Shown: positions 1-10,059 of the stretch, piece by piece
How the letters are laid out: the number at the start of each line of letters is the position of its first letter
Numbering within the stretch: the stretch's first letter is position 1
Source of the DNA: Sphaerulina vaccinii
Taxonomy: Eukaryota; Ascomycota; Dothideomycetes; Mycosphaerellales; Mycosphaerellaceae
Reading direction: 5' to 3'
Assembly (NCBI GenBank): GCA_022570795.1
Contig: JAKUDP010000006.1
Span: 1,922,001-1,986,000, forward strand
Length of the DNA stretch: 64,000 nucleotides
Translations under genes and position numbers: made by a program
The notes under the pieces: model-generated
What the model was told of the DNA's origin: nothing
Seen by the model: the letters and a program-made list of their open reading frames with translations, nothing else
Databases searched by the model: none

Positions 1-915
1 ATCTTCGAGATCGCGCCTGGCAAGTACGAAGCTGCGCTCACTCCGACCGGAGCTAACACTTCCATTATCTGGGTGCAGACAAGATCTCTGATCATGGCGA
101 GAGCTATCGAGACTGGGGTAGATGATGGCGACAATCCAGAGTTCGTGGCATATATCTCGCAAGCTGGAGAACTGATTGTGGCTGATACTGGTGACGAGGA
201 TGATGGAGAAGAGCTGGAAGTTGTTGATAACACGAGAGGCACAATGCCTGCTCATAAGCAGAAGGACTGGGTGCTAATGCCTGTTGTCCCAGCTGCGAAA
301 GAGAGCAATGACTTCATCGCTGTCAGCCGCGTGGTCGAGGTCAACAGGGATGATTTGACAGCATACATCGAGGTTCAGCGGCATCCTCTCATGAACCCTG
401 CGACAGCCAATGTCTGCGTGGATCTGTTCCTGGACCTCGGAGAAGATGATGGCGTGCTGGTGGGTCAGATCACAGCTATCCTGATCGACAAGAACGTCCT
501 GGACGGCGATGGCAAGCCAGCCTGGATGAACAGAAGTTGCGGACCGCCACCTCTTCTCATCAACATCTTCGATAGGGATGGGAAAGCTTTACCAACTTTG
601 AAAAAGTATGCTGTCCACCTCGAGCAACAGCGCATACTCGTAATCTGGGGGTTCTGGTTCGAAGCAGAGTACGATACACCAGAAACCACTCCTGAAGATG
701 CATTCTTCGCAGCTCTTCCGCACCTAAACAATGGCTATGCATTCGAAGGTACAGTCGTGGTCGCTCCAAACCAGTTGAAGAATGCAGAGAATGAGAAGAG
801 TTTGATTGCGAAGTGGAAGAAGTCCGGCTTTGCAGTATGGCTGGAATGGAAGGAGGAAGAAACTCCTCTCGTGCTGGGTCGAGCTTGGCGGGATGTTGGT
901 GAGGAGGAGAACTGA
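1..915 (+). CDS. 5'-truncated hypothetical protein (304 aa in window)
   Basis: The frame is open from base 1, so the start lies before the window; the first internal ATG is at 94. I do not recognise the family with confidence. An acidic stretch near residues 50-60 is followed by a segment of alternating hydrophobic strands and a tail rich in Trp, Lys and Glu. The segment ending in V-V-V-A-P-N-Q-L, followed by a Lys-rich region, loosely resembles the E-G-L-L-L-L-A-P segment of the GNAT-like gene at 32798, so it could be a distant lineage-specific relative; this is weak. No intron is needed within the visible part. The stop is TGA at 913-915. Confidence 0.6.
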   Translation: MFEIAPGKYEAALTPTGANTSIIWVQTRSLIMARAIETGVDDGDNPEFVAYISQAGELIVADTGDEDDGEELEVVDNTRGTMPAHKQKDWVLMPVVPAAKESNDFIAVSRVVEVNRDDLTAYIEVQRHPLMNPATANVCVDLFLDLGEDDGVLVGQITAILIDKNVLDGDGKPAWMNRSCGPPPLLINIFDRDGKALPTLKKYAVHLEQQRILVIWGFWFEAEYDTPETTPEDAFFAALPHLNNGYAFEGTVVVAPNQLKNAENEKSLIAKWKKSGFAVWLEWKEEETPLVLGRAWRDVGEEEN

Positions 916-1257
916 GATGGTTGTGATCGCATTTCGCTGGAGTGCCACTCGCCTCTATCGCGGAGCACCACTCCTTGCGGTCAGCTCCGATCGAGCCGAG
1001 ACGAGGACAACACAGACACTATGCTCGAGAGCATCATGTCACGAATGAAGTGTTTCTTTGTCTTGGCCTCGTGGCAATATCGCAGCTTTGAAGTCCGTAA
1101 CAGCACAAAGCCATAAGATTACTCCTTCGTGGCATTGTTCCTAACCAGTACGGTATGCAGGACGCGAGTTCAGCTGCCGCGACAAGTTCTTCTCTCATAC
1201 CCATACACACTCACTAAACCTTTGCTCTGGCAGCAAAGACACATTCATCGACTCAGC
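916..1257. other. Intergenic / 5' leader, no gene seen
   Basis: This spacer holds the 3' end of the upstream gene and the probable promoter and leader of the RING gene. Short frames here look like shadows. No repeat or RNA gene was recognised. Confidence 0.5.
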
Positions 1258-2166
1258 ATGAACACTACCACTTGCACCGCATACTTGAAGACAGGGCTGG
1301 TCCCGTTAACGACCATTCCAGAAGAGCCAGAATGTGCGGTCTGCTTACACGAGTATGTCGATCCAGTTGAGCTGCGTGGTTGCAAGCACACCTTCTGTAA
1401 GTGGATTCGCAGACGAGTCTCAAGGCTAAGAACGCGTCGAGCTAACAGAAGTCCAGGTCGAGCCTGCATAGTCCAGTGGCTCTCGCTACGCAGCAAGTAC
1501 ACCTGCCCAAGTTGTAGAGACGTACTCTTCGCGCTCGATGATGCAGATCGCGGACCAGTTGGCCATGATCGTATTGTCGTCATGCAACAAGCTCTGACTA
1601 ACAGCAGATTACTGACAGGAGAGTTCCAGGTCTTCAACGACGATATCGCTTGGGCGGTTTCTGACATCCAGCGCGCCACGGCTTCTGCGAACTTCTGGCT
1701 TAGTGAACAAAACCATTCGAATGCTGCTGGTCCAGCTTTGATCAATGTCGATCGTCTTGGGCATCATCTGGTGGCTATGGGTAATCTGATCATTGGCTAC
1801 GCCCGAGCTATGCGTCAGCCCCACTGTAGGAACCAGATCCGCGATTGGAGATTCATTGTCAATGCGCTGTACAATGTCCTGGATGCTAAGAATGGTGTCA
1901 GAATGGATGCTATGGTCATGCCGCATGAGCTGAAACAGGGAATCCGAGTTCGTTTGATCGAGGAGGGCTTGACTGTGGATCGGTTCTTCGAGGATGAAGC
2001 TGAGAGCGAGTCTCTATCCGGCGACGTCGATGTCTTGCTACAGTATATCTGCAACAAGGCGGTCGAGGAGTTCCCGCGTAAAGAAATACAGGCACGTGCG
2101 GTCAGAGATGAGCCGACCGTGCTGGGTAAGGTGACGCTCTGGGCTCAGCACTACTGGCAATCCTAG
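1258..2166 (+). CDS. RING-HC finger protein, probable E3 ubiquitin ligase
   Basis: Exons 1258-1396 and 1457-2166 give 282 aa. The 60-nt intron has donor GTAAGT and a CTAAC branch site, and being a multiple of three it does not break the frame. Splicing it out is what completes a C3HC4 RING near the N-terminus: C26-x2-C29, C42-x-H44, C47-x2-C50, C63-x2-C66. RING domains bind two zinc ions and recruit E2 enzymes, so an E3 role is expected from the family; the substrate is unknown. The C-terminal 200 residues are helical-looking and match no family I know. The start is the first ATG ahead of the RING; the open frame extends further upstream only through non-ATG codons. Confidence 0.85.
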   Translation: MNTTTCTAYLKTGLVPLTTIPEEPECAVCLHEYVDPVELRGCKHTFCKWIRRRVSRLRTRRANRSPGRACIVQWLSLRSKYTCPSCRDVLFALDDADRGPVGHDRIVVMQQALTNSRLLTGEFQVFNDDIAWAVSDIQRATASANFWLSEQNHSNAAGPALINVDRLGHHLVAMGNLIIGYARAMRQPHCRNQIRDWRFIVNALYNVLDAKNGVRMDAMVMPHELKQGIRVRLIEEGLTVDRFFEDEAESESLSGDVDVLLQYICNKAVEEFPRKEIQARAVRDEPTVLGKVTLWAQHYWQS

Positions 2167-3654
2167 GAATATAGCATAGCTTATGCCGTGACAGTTGTGT
2201 ACCGGCTTGAATGACAGCATACATTCCTCGCTGAAGTCTCACCATGCTTTCGAATGTGTATCATTGGGACCGGTTCGTGCCGGGTGCAGCCACTTCGTAC
2301 GAGCATCCTACATATCTGGCTTCGAAGCACCGTGTATGCTGTGGCAGAGTCGGGAGCACAGAGACTAGGCCAGGGAGGAACTCCGAAGTGGTAGCTTAGC
2401 AAAGATGTGACTACAATAGTAAGCAAAGCTCTCCATGCTGACAGCTGAAGTCGTGATAAGCCTGGCCATGGCTTGATCCTTCCGGACCACGTTCCAGGTT
2501 CTGGCCAGATTGCTTCTTCTTGGTAGCTTGGGGTAGTATCGTGATACGTGGTGTCGTCGTCGTTGCTTAATCTTTAAGATCACCACTGGCCGCCATCGTA
2601 ATAGCTGTTGTCTGATCTCTCAGACGATAGGTATCCGTAGCTTCCGCGCTATAAGGCCCGTATAGAGCTGGAAGCTCGCGTCCCTGCAGGAGATCCAGCA
2701 TCACGAGATAGAGCTGCGAGGTATGTAGCAACTTTTATAGCATATGTCGTGCCGAGTTTGGAGCTATGATTGGTGCGTTGTTCGAGGTAGTCGTCGGCTC
2801 GGTGCGTACATGTACATGCATAGCACGCTGGAGCCAGGTTGATATAGGAAGTGTTCTGAATGAGGCAGTAGAATCCAGTCTCATGCTGCTGTTGGTATGG
2901 TGATCATGGCACCACCAGCATCACCAACGCCGACCGAACGTGTCCTGACGGCGAGCGACCATTCGGTCCTTCCCTTCTGCAGCTCTCCGCCTTCTCGCAG
3001 GTGTGTAGCAACTCCGCAGGCATGTCGGTGTAATTGCGTATCAATGCACAAAGAGGTCGAGACGCAGAAGCTTCTCCCAGCGCCATGGTCAGCCTGCCCA
3101 ATTGTATCGCTGTATTCACCTGGGTGGAGCCTTACCCCACAGATTGACCAGATTGACAAGGAAGTCAAATTCATTGTGACCTTGCTGAAGAAGGAAACAC
3201 GCATTTTGAGCTTCTTCCTTCGACTTCCACCTCCTCCTTGATGACCTCAATTCACCTGATCTGACCTTGTTGCTGTACAGATACTGCCAATTGTGCTAAG
3301 TCTGGGATCTGCTGTGTAGAGAGATCACGAGAGATCCGACATCCCACGATAACGACGCGTCCCACGATCGACTAAACGCCGGTGACGCAACTCGTAAACG
3401 ACGACGACTGCACTTCTCCTGGCCGATCATTCGAGCTGTTGCGTGGGGAGTGTTTCGAACTACATGCCACAACACCTCGTCCAAACACACCTCTACTACA
3501 TTCGGTTCTGTCTACAGGAATCGCTCGATATCGGGCATAAGCGTAGCACAACTCCACGGACTGCTGTTGGCCATTGCGCCACTCCAGTCCACGACTTACT
3601 CGTACACCTGAACCGACTCTCAAACACACACGACCCTTGAACAGAAAATCTACA
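2167..3654. other. 1.5-kb spacer, no supported gene
   Basis: Only short overlapping frames on both strands occur, none with a convincing start, splice pattern or domain. The last few hundred bases are probably the promoter and leader of the gene starting at 3655. No tandem repeat or RNA gene was recognised. Confidence 0.5.
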
Positions 3655-4590
3655 ATGTCCGAGGAGAACACCAGACCAGAGTCGCCACAGCGTGTCCGCC
3701 GCTCGTCATTCGCAGGCGAGACATTCGCCAACCTGTTCAGTGGTGGCCGTTCAGGCAGCATCTCGAGACAGTCGAGTGACTACAATGGAAGCAGCCAGCA
3801 GCCGTACAATGGTGCAGGGCCGATAACGTCAGCTGCTGCTCAAGCACAGCGCCGACGACTCTCCTTGACTACACTCGGCTTGTCAGGCTCGCCAAATCAA
3901 GCCTCGCCCTTCGGCTCCTACAACAGCCGTCGCGACTCGTATGGCACGGCTGGTAGCGATAGCATCGACGAGTCTGCCATTGAAGACGACGAGATCCGAG
4001 CACCGAATCCAACGCCAGCAACTCCTTTCGCCAGACGTATGAGCTTTGGTGCAAAGGCACTGCGTGATGTTAGAACTGGCAGCACTTCCAATGGAAGTGG
4101 TGGTGGTGGAGGTGGAGGCGGCGGCGGAAGTCCACAAACTGGTACTAGTAAACCATCTACTATTACTGAGAACGATGATGCACCACCTGCCTCTACTGCA
4201 AGAACGCACAAAGCGACTGGGTCGATCTCGAGCCGAACCGCTAAAGGTCCAGGTTCGTCTTCGTTATGCCCAGCACTTTCCCTACTCCAGCCATTCGCCA
4301 CCACCTCGCCGCTATGTGATATATGTACTGACTGCTTTTCTGATATAGGAAACGAAGGATTCAACTGGTCCGACAACTTCCGCAACCGTGCCGAACGCAC
4401 TTCATCGATTGCGGGCGGCATGCTCAACTATGGCAGCAATGGCTCTCCACCAGGTGGCCTCAAGCACGATCGTAGCAAGAGTGTGGCAGTCATGGAACCA
4501 CCAATGAGAGAGATGCCAAAGCCCAAGGAGCAGGTCCGCCCTGACCACTTCCAAGAACGCATCCTCAAAGGAGACTTCTACATGGATTGA
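3655..4590 (+). CDS. Low-complexity RRxS-rich fungal protein
   Basis: Exons 3655-4252 and 4349-4590 give 279 aa. The 96-nt intron uses a GTTCGT donor, a CTGAC branch and an ATATAG acceptor. The protein is largely disordered and rich in Ser and Gly, with a ten-glycine run at residues 149-158. At least four basic R-R-x-S sites (near residues 17, 70, 95 and 130) match the consensus of cAMP-dependent kinase, suggesting a phosphoprotein. The most ordered part is the C-terminus, running from the F-N-W-S-D-N motif just after the splice junction to the final G-D-F-Y-M-D, which looks like a conserved fungal signature, but I cannot name the family. The chosen ATG follows a typical leader; upstream in-frame codons lack ATG. 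Confidence 0.75.
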   Translation: MSEENTRPESPQRVRRSSFAGETFANLFSGGRSGSISRQSSDYNGSSQQPYNGAGPITSAAAQAQRRRLSLTTLGLSGSPNQASPFGSYNSRRDSYGTAGSDSIDESAIEDDEIRAPNPTPATPFARRMSFGAKALRDVRTGSTSNGSGGGGGGGGGGSPQTGTSKPSTITENDDAPPASTARTHKATGSISSRTAKGPGSSSLCPALSLLQPFATTSPLCDICTDCFSDIGNEGFNWSDNFRNRAERTSSIAGGMLNYGSNGSPPGGLKHDRSKSVAVMEPPMREMPKPKEQVRPDHFQERILKGDFYMD

Positions 4591-5226
4591 GCTCTCCCAG
4601 CTCTGTCTTCAATGTACGAATCTATGCATTCCTCCTTGGCACTGGCGACCCAGACGCGAGCATGTAACGATACGACGAGCAGCAAAACGCAGCGACTACC
4701 ACGCGCTTGGAACTTCATGCGGATACGGCAGGCGGCGTCCAGACTGGACTGGCTCTGGAAAAGCCTTTGCCTCGATCACTGCGAGGAGCAGGGAATGGCG
4801 CGACTATTACGACTTCACGACTGACAGCATTATTTTGAACAACTGAAGATCAGATGACGAAGATACACGCTCGCTTGATGTGGTGAGCTGAAGGTGATTG
4901 TGGAGGAACACGGTCAAGAACCGTACATGTACGATATCAAATTGTGACACTGCGATCCAATTGAGAATCGAATTCATAGCTGAGAATGCAGGGCATTACA
5001 GCACCAAACTCGGTTCGGGCTCTTCTCATTCTTAGTCCTGTGGTCTCATGCGTAGATGTACTCGCTGACAACGCACAGGCGCCCCGTTCGTCGCGCTTCT
5101 TGCATCCCTTGACTTTCCTGCTTCACTTTTTCCCTGCTCTTCGGCACCCACATGACTTGCCGGCTGTAAACAAAGCACCCTTCTCCATTGCCCGACATCA
5201 ACATTGCCACCATCAGTACAACCACC
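4591..5226. other. Intergenic, no gene seen
   Basis: This is the 3' flank of the RRxS-rich gene and the promoter and leader of the F-box-like gene. The short frames here look like shadows. Confidence 0.5.
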
Positions 5227-5742
5227 ATGGCGGCAACCAGCGACTTCGCCATGTCTGTCAACGACCTCGCTGTCACGGAGCTGTTCGACCGCATTGAAGC
5301 TCTCGCGCAGGAACTGAAGAACATCATCCTCGAGCATTACAAGGCGCTCATCCCCGAGGGAGCTATCGTCATTAACAAAAGCTACAAACCTCCACCCCAG
5401 CTTCAGCTCGACAGAGAATCGCGTGAAAAGGCTATCGACATCTACTATGGGCGCCCAGCGATCTTCCACCTCGACTTCGCCTTTGACTCGGACATCGAGC
5501 TCCTCGACATCTGGCTCTCCGCACTCTCACCTTCAACTCAAGCAAAGATCCAGGAGATTCGCCTCGTTCGCGATGGCCACAATGCACATCGGGCGTATCA
5601 CTACTTGAATTACCTGGAGCATCAGTCTGGACGCAGACATCTCCGTATGGGCGTGCTCAAGATGAAGCGTTGGTCCCCGAAAGCTGAAGCGTGGAAGTGG
5701 ATGAATTGGCCAGAGATGGGATACGCTGTTGGGTTTTCCTGA
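5227..5742 (+). CDS. F-box-like (2EXR-type) hypothetical protein, 171 aa
   Basis: A single-exon gene; the ATG at 5227 sits in a good context (ACCACCATGG) and is the first ATG of the frame. Residues about 15-35 (L-F-D-R-I-E-A-L-A-Q-E-L-K-N-I-I-L) look like a degenerate F-box helix. It is followed by a short hydrophobic and basic segment (I-N-K-S-Y-K-P-P-P) and a predicted alpha/beta region, the usual layout of the large F-box-like/2EXR families of Dothideomycetes. F-box proteins link substrates to SCF ubiquitin ligases; whether this diverged one still does is unknown. The family assignment is pattern-based. Confidence 0.7.
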   Translation: MAATSDFAMSVNDLAVTELFDRIEALAQELKNIILEHYKALIPEGAIVINKSYKPPPQLQLDRESREKAIDIYYGRPAIFHLDFAFDSDIELLDIWLSALSPSTQAKIQEIRLVRDGHNAHRAYHYLNYLEHQSGRRHLRMGVLKMKRWSPKAEAWKWMNWPEMGYAVGFS

Positions 5743-6526
5743 CATTCTACGAGCGGCGCTTCCTCCTCGACGGGTTTGGTTCTGGCGTGCTGAACACGAA
5801 CATCCTCCCCTGTGGCGAGATAGTGGAGAAGTGGATGGTTTTGGAAGAAGCGAAGAATTGCTCGTAAGAGTGATGTAGGTACTACAGCGCTGAAGGAGCT
5901 ACGCAAAAGCTAATTGGGTTGCAGATCGAATATGGTGCTCGAGAAGTGAGAGCGCCACGGAGAATCATGTTACGCACACCAGGAATCGAGAAATGAAACG
6001 GAACCATTCGCGTCTGTGTCAGGTATGTACAGAGCTGCGCGACTGTGGTATGATGTACTGATAAGCTAATGAGATCTGCTAAACTATTAGTCTATGGGTT
6101 GACTGAGGCATTTAGGCGTGTGAAAGGACTGGGCATCGGGTGAACCAGGAAGCGCCTTGTAAGGCAGGGTGCGCCAAGATCAGGTACAATCGACGTGTGT
6201 CTCTACTCCTGGGGTTCGCAATGCTCTTATAGACAACAAGATGGCAACTGCGAAGATGAGGAGAAGCACGCGATCTCTTCGATCGCGCATCTTTGTGGAG
6301 TACCATAAATTTCTCCACGATACTTATCTACTTCAACGATCAATCAGCGAACACTGGTTCACTCTTCCACCTTTATACTTCTCATTTGCGTCCTGGACAC
6401 AGTCTTGTGGGTATGTCGCCTAGCCGGAGGCTCACAAACTCAGGCTCCCAAGCACAGTGGCCGCTATAGGACGAATACGGCAAAGTGGCTAGCCAAGGCT
6501 TCACAACTCTTGATGCTCAGAAATCG
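5743..6526. other. Intergenic, no gene seen
   Basis: No frame here has a convincing start or domain. The last part is the probable leader of the gene at 6527. Confidence 0.5.
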
Positions 6527-7522
6527 ATGACAGAGTCCAGCTCAGGAGATCGCCACTGGCTCCACAAGACTCCTACAGAGTTCCTATGCGACTATGTGAC
6601 CAAAGAATGGCTGTCTAGTGATAGCCAAGACCAACTGCAAAAGATTCGCTACTACAGCTTCACTCTGCGAGCTTGGGTCTTTCGTGGAGAGAAGCTATTC
6701 TTGACAAATCGAAATAGCAGTCCTGGCCTCACGGAAGAGTTGACAGTGCCAACTGACCGATTTGATGTCAATCTCTGGTCTGGAAGCCAGACAGAGCCTC
6801 CACTCTACGAGGTCAGCCAGCATGAGAAGCGATCGCTGATACAACACGTCCGGACTTCGCTATCGTCAAGATACCAGCACCCCAATATCCTTCAGAATGC
6901 TCACTTCTTGGACGAGTTCTCCTTCGCTGAGCCTATCATTCGAAGGCGAATCGAAGCTACGACATACGGAGAAGAAGAGCAGTATCTGTGCGACATCGAG
7001 GTCAATATCGTGATGTCCAAGTACGACGGATCTCTCGGTAGTGGTCCTGCCTTCCGCTGGATCGCTGCAAACGAGGCTGCCTCAATCGATGATGACCTCA
7101 GATTCATTGCTGGCCTCAATGCCATGCATGTGCAGGCAATGTTCTGTCGCTTTCGTACATGCCGAGAGAACCAGTCTTGCCACGAAAGCTGCAAGGATGA
7201 GATCCGGGCAGCATTAAGAGAGCGCTGGAAGTTGATGGACGTGGACCGTGGTCATCGTTTCGGAATTGTCGCTCAGGAAGCAAGACTCGAGACGCCGGGT
7301 GTGACGCTGTTCACCATGGACTCGATGGAGGCTGCGAGCTACTCAGATGCGTCGTGGATCTTTCAAGGCTCGCAACGATGGCAGATCATTGGCAGGTTTG
7401 CGGTGGAGGCTGTGCAATTGAGGCCGGAAGTCGAGACATGGCTGCCAGCTGTGGGCAGTGACGGTAAGCTGGTAGTCCAATGGCGCGACAGTTTGCCTAG
7501 AACCTCATCGTTCCTTGTCTGA
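6527..7522 (+). CDS. HWLxKTP-family protein A (331 aa)
   Basis: A single-exon gene starting at ATG 6527; the frame extends upstream only through GTG. Shortly after the start it carries H-W-L-H-K-T-P-T-E-F-L. The same motif opens the genes at 9121-10059 (H-W-L-N-K-T-P) and 12062-13148 (H-W-L-H-K-T-P). All three are about 310-345 aa and end with a related strand pattern, here S-D-G-K-L-V-V-Q-W. They diverge strongly in between, so they are old paralogues. The segment after the motif holds a strand with a basic residue pair like the start of a Nudix fold, but no Nudix box is visible. This copy has an extra Cys-rich segment (C-x4-C-x5-C-x3-C) near the middle. Function is unknown. Confidence 0.75.
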   Translation: MTESSSGDRHWLHKTPTEFLCDYVTKEWLSSDSQDQLQKIRYYSFTLRAWVFRGEKLFLTNRNSSPGLTEELTVPTDRFDVNLWSGSQTEPPLYEVSQHEKRSLIQHVRTSLSSRYQHPNILQNAHFLDEFSFAEPIIRRRIEATTYGEEEQYLCDIEVNIVMSKYDGSLGSGPAFRWIAANEAASIDDDLRFIAGLNAMHVQAMFCRFRTCRENQSCHESCKDEIRAALRERWKLMDVDRGHRFGIVAQEARLETPGVTLFTMDSMEAASYSDASWIFQGSQRWQIIGRFAVEAVQLRPEVETWLPAVGSDGKLVVQWRDSLPRTSSFLV

Positions 7523-7680
7523 CGGCATGATAGCGTGTGCAGAGGAGGGGTGTCGTAGGCGCCAGAGCTGACTGTTGGAATGACGAGAAGGCGCCGCAAG
7601 TATACCAGCGAAAGAAGCAATGTAATGGCCAGTGACGAGAACAGAACGGCGCGGAGCAGATAGAGAACATAAGTGTATTT

Positions 7681-8598
7681 TCAAAATAGGTTCGAGATGA
7701 GGTCGAGAGGTGCAGTCAAAAGTGAATCAAACCTTTCCCGTGTCCCGCCTGAAAATTTTGCCTGATCGTCGCTCCTGCCGCCCCTTGCACCTTCCTCTTC
7801 CTGGACGCACCAAGTTTCTTCTGCCTCAACATCCTCCCGATTCTCGTCCAGCATATCATCATCGCTGTCGTATCGAACAAATGCCTCATGAAGGAACTGA
7901 TCCAAGGATCCAAACGACCCGACACTCTCCGTAGCTGAGCCTCTCTGCCGCCTGAGACGTGGCCTCTGTGCAACGACCTCACCCCCGAGAAAGGCATCGA
8001 GTTCGCCGTCAGCCTCTTCTTCCTCGACCTCGACCACCTCGATCTGCGGAGCTCGTTTCAGCGGAGGTCTTTTCGAGATCTGCGACGACGAGAACACAGC
8101 TTGCCAGTGCGATCTCGCCAGGTTCTGTTGACAGACCTGCTCTTGCTCGTGAAGGAAATCAAGAGCAGCGAGACCGTTCTCCGCAGCCGCGTCCATCTTT
8201 CGAAGCAGGACTCTCAGGATCTCGATGTATTGGCCATCGTCTTTGGCCTTGAATCCGGTCATGCAAGTGAAGAACACTTCATCCACGAGTAACTGCTCGC
8301 CGTAGAGTCTTGCACCACCAGGCAGAGCTGTCGATGTCTCCAGATAGAATTTGATCTCCTGGTTAGCGTTCTGTTGCTCTGCCCACAGTCCAGGAGCCAA
8401 TGATCGCATAGATGGATGTTCCGCAGTCCATTGGACTTGCGGGTTGGTCTTCCTGGCTTCTGCGATCTCAGTAACGAGAAAAGCGCGACGCCTGTCCACG
8501 AACGCCAAGTCGCCTTCCAGTTCAGCTATTTGTTGGTCGACGCTCTCCAACTGCACACTCGCTTGACGGCTGCGAGTCCTCGAGCATGTTGGCGACAT
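7681..8598 (-). CDS. Coiled-coil, acidic hypothetical protein
   Basis: On the minus strand the frame is open from 8736 to 7681. I use ATG 8598 (305 aa); another ATG lies at 8682. Residues about 12-55 form a likely coiled coil (heptads around Q-L-E-S-V-D-Q-Q-I-A-E-L-E), followed by a mixed region, an E-rich run (V-E-V-E-E-E-E-A-D) and a basic stretch. The 5' end is uncertain. Just upstream, the next frame reads K-R-R-K-A-D-L-P-L-D-L-L-K-D-V-A-N-M-L-E-D-S-Q, which looks more protein-like than the frame used here, so an unresolved intron or a one-base frameshift near 8560-8580 is possible. No family was recognised. Confidence 0.55.
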   Translation of the reverse strand: MSPTCSRTRSRQASVQLESVDQQIAELEGDLAFVDRRRAFLVTEIAEARKTNPQVQWTAEHPSMRSLAPGLWAEQQNANQEIKFYLETSTALPGGARLYGEQLLVDEVFFTCMTGFKAKDDGQYIEILRVLLRKMDAAAENGLAALDFLHEQEQVCQQNLARSHWQAVFSSSQISKRPPLKRAPQIEVVEVEEEEADGELDAFLGGEVVAQRPRLRRQRGSATESVGSFGSLDQFLHEAFVRYDSDDDMLDENREDVEAEETWCVQEEEGARGGRSDDQAKFSGGTRERFDSLLTAPLDLISNLF

Positions 8599-8916
8599 CT
8601 TTGAGTAGATCCAAGGGCAGATCTGCTTTCCGACGTTTGGACGTCGATAATAGATCCAGTCTCGTATTCGATGTAATGGCATGCCATAGCTTCTACATGG
8701 AAGAGAAAGCTTTCGCAGCTCTGAAGAAATGTTCACCTGATGAGCATGTTTCCAGAGACTGCATCACGCTCACCCGGAATACTGGTATTCAGTCGATTAT
8801 TGTGCCTTCGATATGTCGATAAGATGCAGGCCAGTACCAAGGTAGACTGAAACTCAAAGACGGGACTGCTTCCAGACCTCATCGAAGCCAAGACGAGTCG
8901 ATACAGACATCATCTC

Positions 8917-9114
8917 AAGCACATCAGCCACGTTCTCTCCACTTTGGGTACTCGAATCTTAACGCGCTCTGGTTTCGACACTGTTGGCACGGCCGTTCAT
9001 TTTCGTCAGAGCTAGGAAGCACATCAGCCACGTTCTCTCCGTTTTGGGTCCTCGTTTCTTAACGCGCTCTGGTGCCACCACTGTTGGCACGGCTGTTCAT
9101 TCTCGTCAGAGCTA
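8917..9114. repeat. 98-bp tandem direct duplication
   Basis: Unit 1 is 8917-9014 and unit 2 is 9017-9114, a 100-bp period with 11 mismatches over 98 aligned bases (about 89% identity by manual count) and no gap. Both units begin AAGCACATCAGCC and end GTCAGAGCTA. The array ends seven bases from the stop codon of the gene at 9121-10059, so it lies in that gene's 3' flank. It does not encode a conserved frame. Confidence 0.9.
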
Positions 9115-9120
9115 TACTGC

Positions 9121-10059
9121 TCAAGCTACAACCACTTGCTCTGCCTGCTCCCTATGAAGTGGGAGCGGCTCTCCGCGATATGAGCCCTGTGCACCAACCT
9201 CGCCCCAGAACATATCTTCTGCTTCCACATCGCTCCATTCTACCTGCACGCGGCCATCGCGCCTCATGAATCCACCCAACGTGGCCTGGCTTGCGAAAAG
9301 GAACAGAGAGCCACCCATCATCCACCCGCATACCTTGTGATAAGCGCCATCAATATCCGCCGCCACTAGGCCTATCTCCTTCATGTTCAAAATGGCCTCA
9401 GGCTTCATATTCACAGCCGTAATAACGCCATCTGGTGTCTCTGCCGGCTCCAGGAGGACCACGCTCGGCATTGTGTTGCTGTCCAGTCCTTGGACTTCCC
9501 TCTTCATCACTTCCGCAGCAAACATGCGGCATCGGAGCTCCCTAAGGTCCTGTTGTGGTTCTTGCAGGATCTTGACCAGGTCGAAAGAACGTACATCATC
9601 CAGTGCCATCCCGAAGTCACTCGAAGGAAGTGTGTCCATCTTAATCTCGGGATCAGTGACCCATTCGTCAGAGGCTTGCCTATAGCTTTTGTTGTTGAAG
9701 ACCTTATCGAAGTCATATAGCGGCAGTACATCGACCGCTGCCTCCTTATCCCCCCGCAAGATCGACACGGTTGCCACAACCGAGCGGTTTGGGCCTGAGA
9801 TGCTCTTGATTGGCTCTTTGTGCACGAAATCCAAGATCTGCAAAGTAGGAAGCGGGATGCTGAGAATGTGCTCGAGAAGGCTGCCTCGGCTGGTGGCGCG
9901 GATGGTGTAAGTTGGCAATCCCCATCGATAGTTGAGGCGTCTCAGAAGGAACTCGTCCTCGCATTTGATGATGAGCACAAAGCCGAGAGTATTGTCGCTT
10001 CCGTGGTTGAATTCTCCCAGTATGTCTGCGGGCGTCTTGTTCAGCCAGTGGCCCGCCAT
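9121..10059 (-). CDS. HWLxKTP-family protein B (312 aa)
   Basis: A single-exon gene on the minus strand with ATG at 10057-10059; the frame continues upstream without ATG and is taken as leader. It begins M-A-G-H-W-L-N-K-T-P, the signature shared with the genes at 6527 and 12062. After the motif comes F-V-L-I-I-K-C-E-D-E-F-L-L-R-R, a gap, then R-W-G-L-P. This order (two hydrophobic strands, R-R, then W-x-L-P) resembles the front half of a Nudix domain, but the expected catalytic R-E-x2-E-E helix is absent. The C-terminus G-F-M-R-R-D-G-R-V-Q-V-E-W aligns with the ends of the other two members. Fold assignment is speculative; membership of the local family is well supported. Confidence 0.75.
   Translation of the reverse strand: MAGHWLNKTPADILGEFNHGSDNTLGFVLIIKCEDEFLLRRLNYRWGLPTYTIRATSRGSLLEHILSIPLPTLQILDFVHKEPIKSISGPNRSVVATVSILRGDKEAAVDVLPLYDFDKVFNNKSYRQASDEWVTDPEIKMDTLPSSDFGMALDDVRSFDLVKILQEPQQDLRELRCRMFAAEVMKREVQGLDSNTMPSVVLLEPAETPDGVITAVNMKPEAILNMKEIGLVAADIDGAYHKVCGWMMGGSLFLFASQATLGGFMRRDGRVQVEWSDVEAEDMFWGEVGAQGSYRGEPLPLHREQAEQVVVA

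Noticed and set aside
3918..4427. 169-codon antisense frame over the RRxS-rich gene
   Set aside because: The proline run is the complement of the glycine run; the sense gene has a coherent intron and C-terminal motif.
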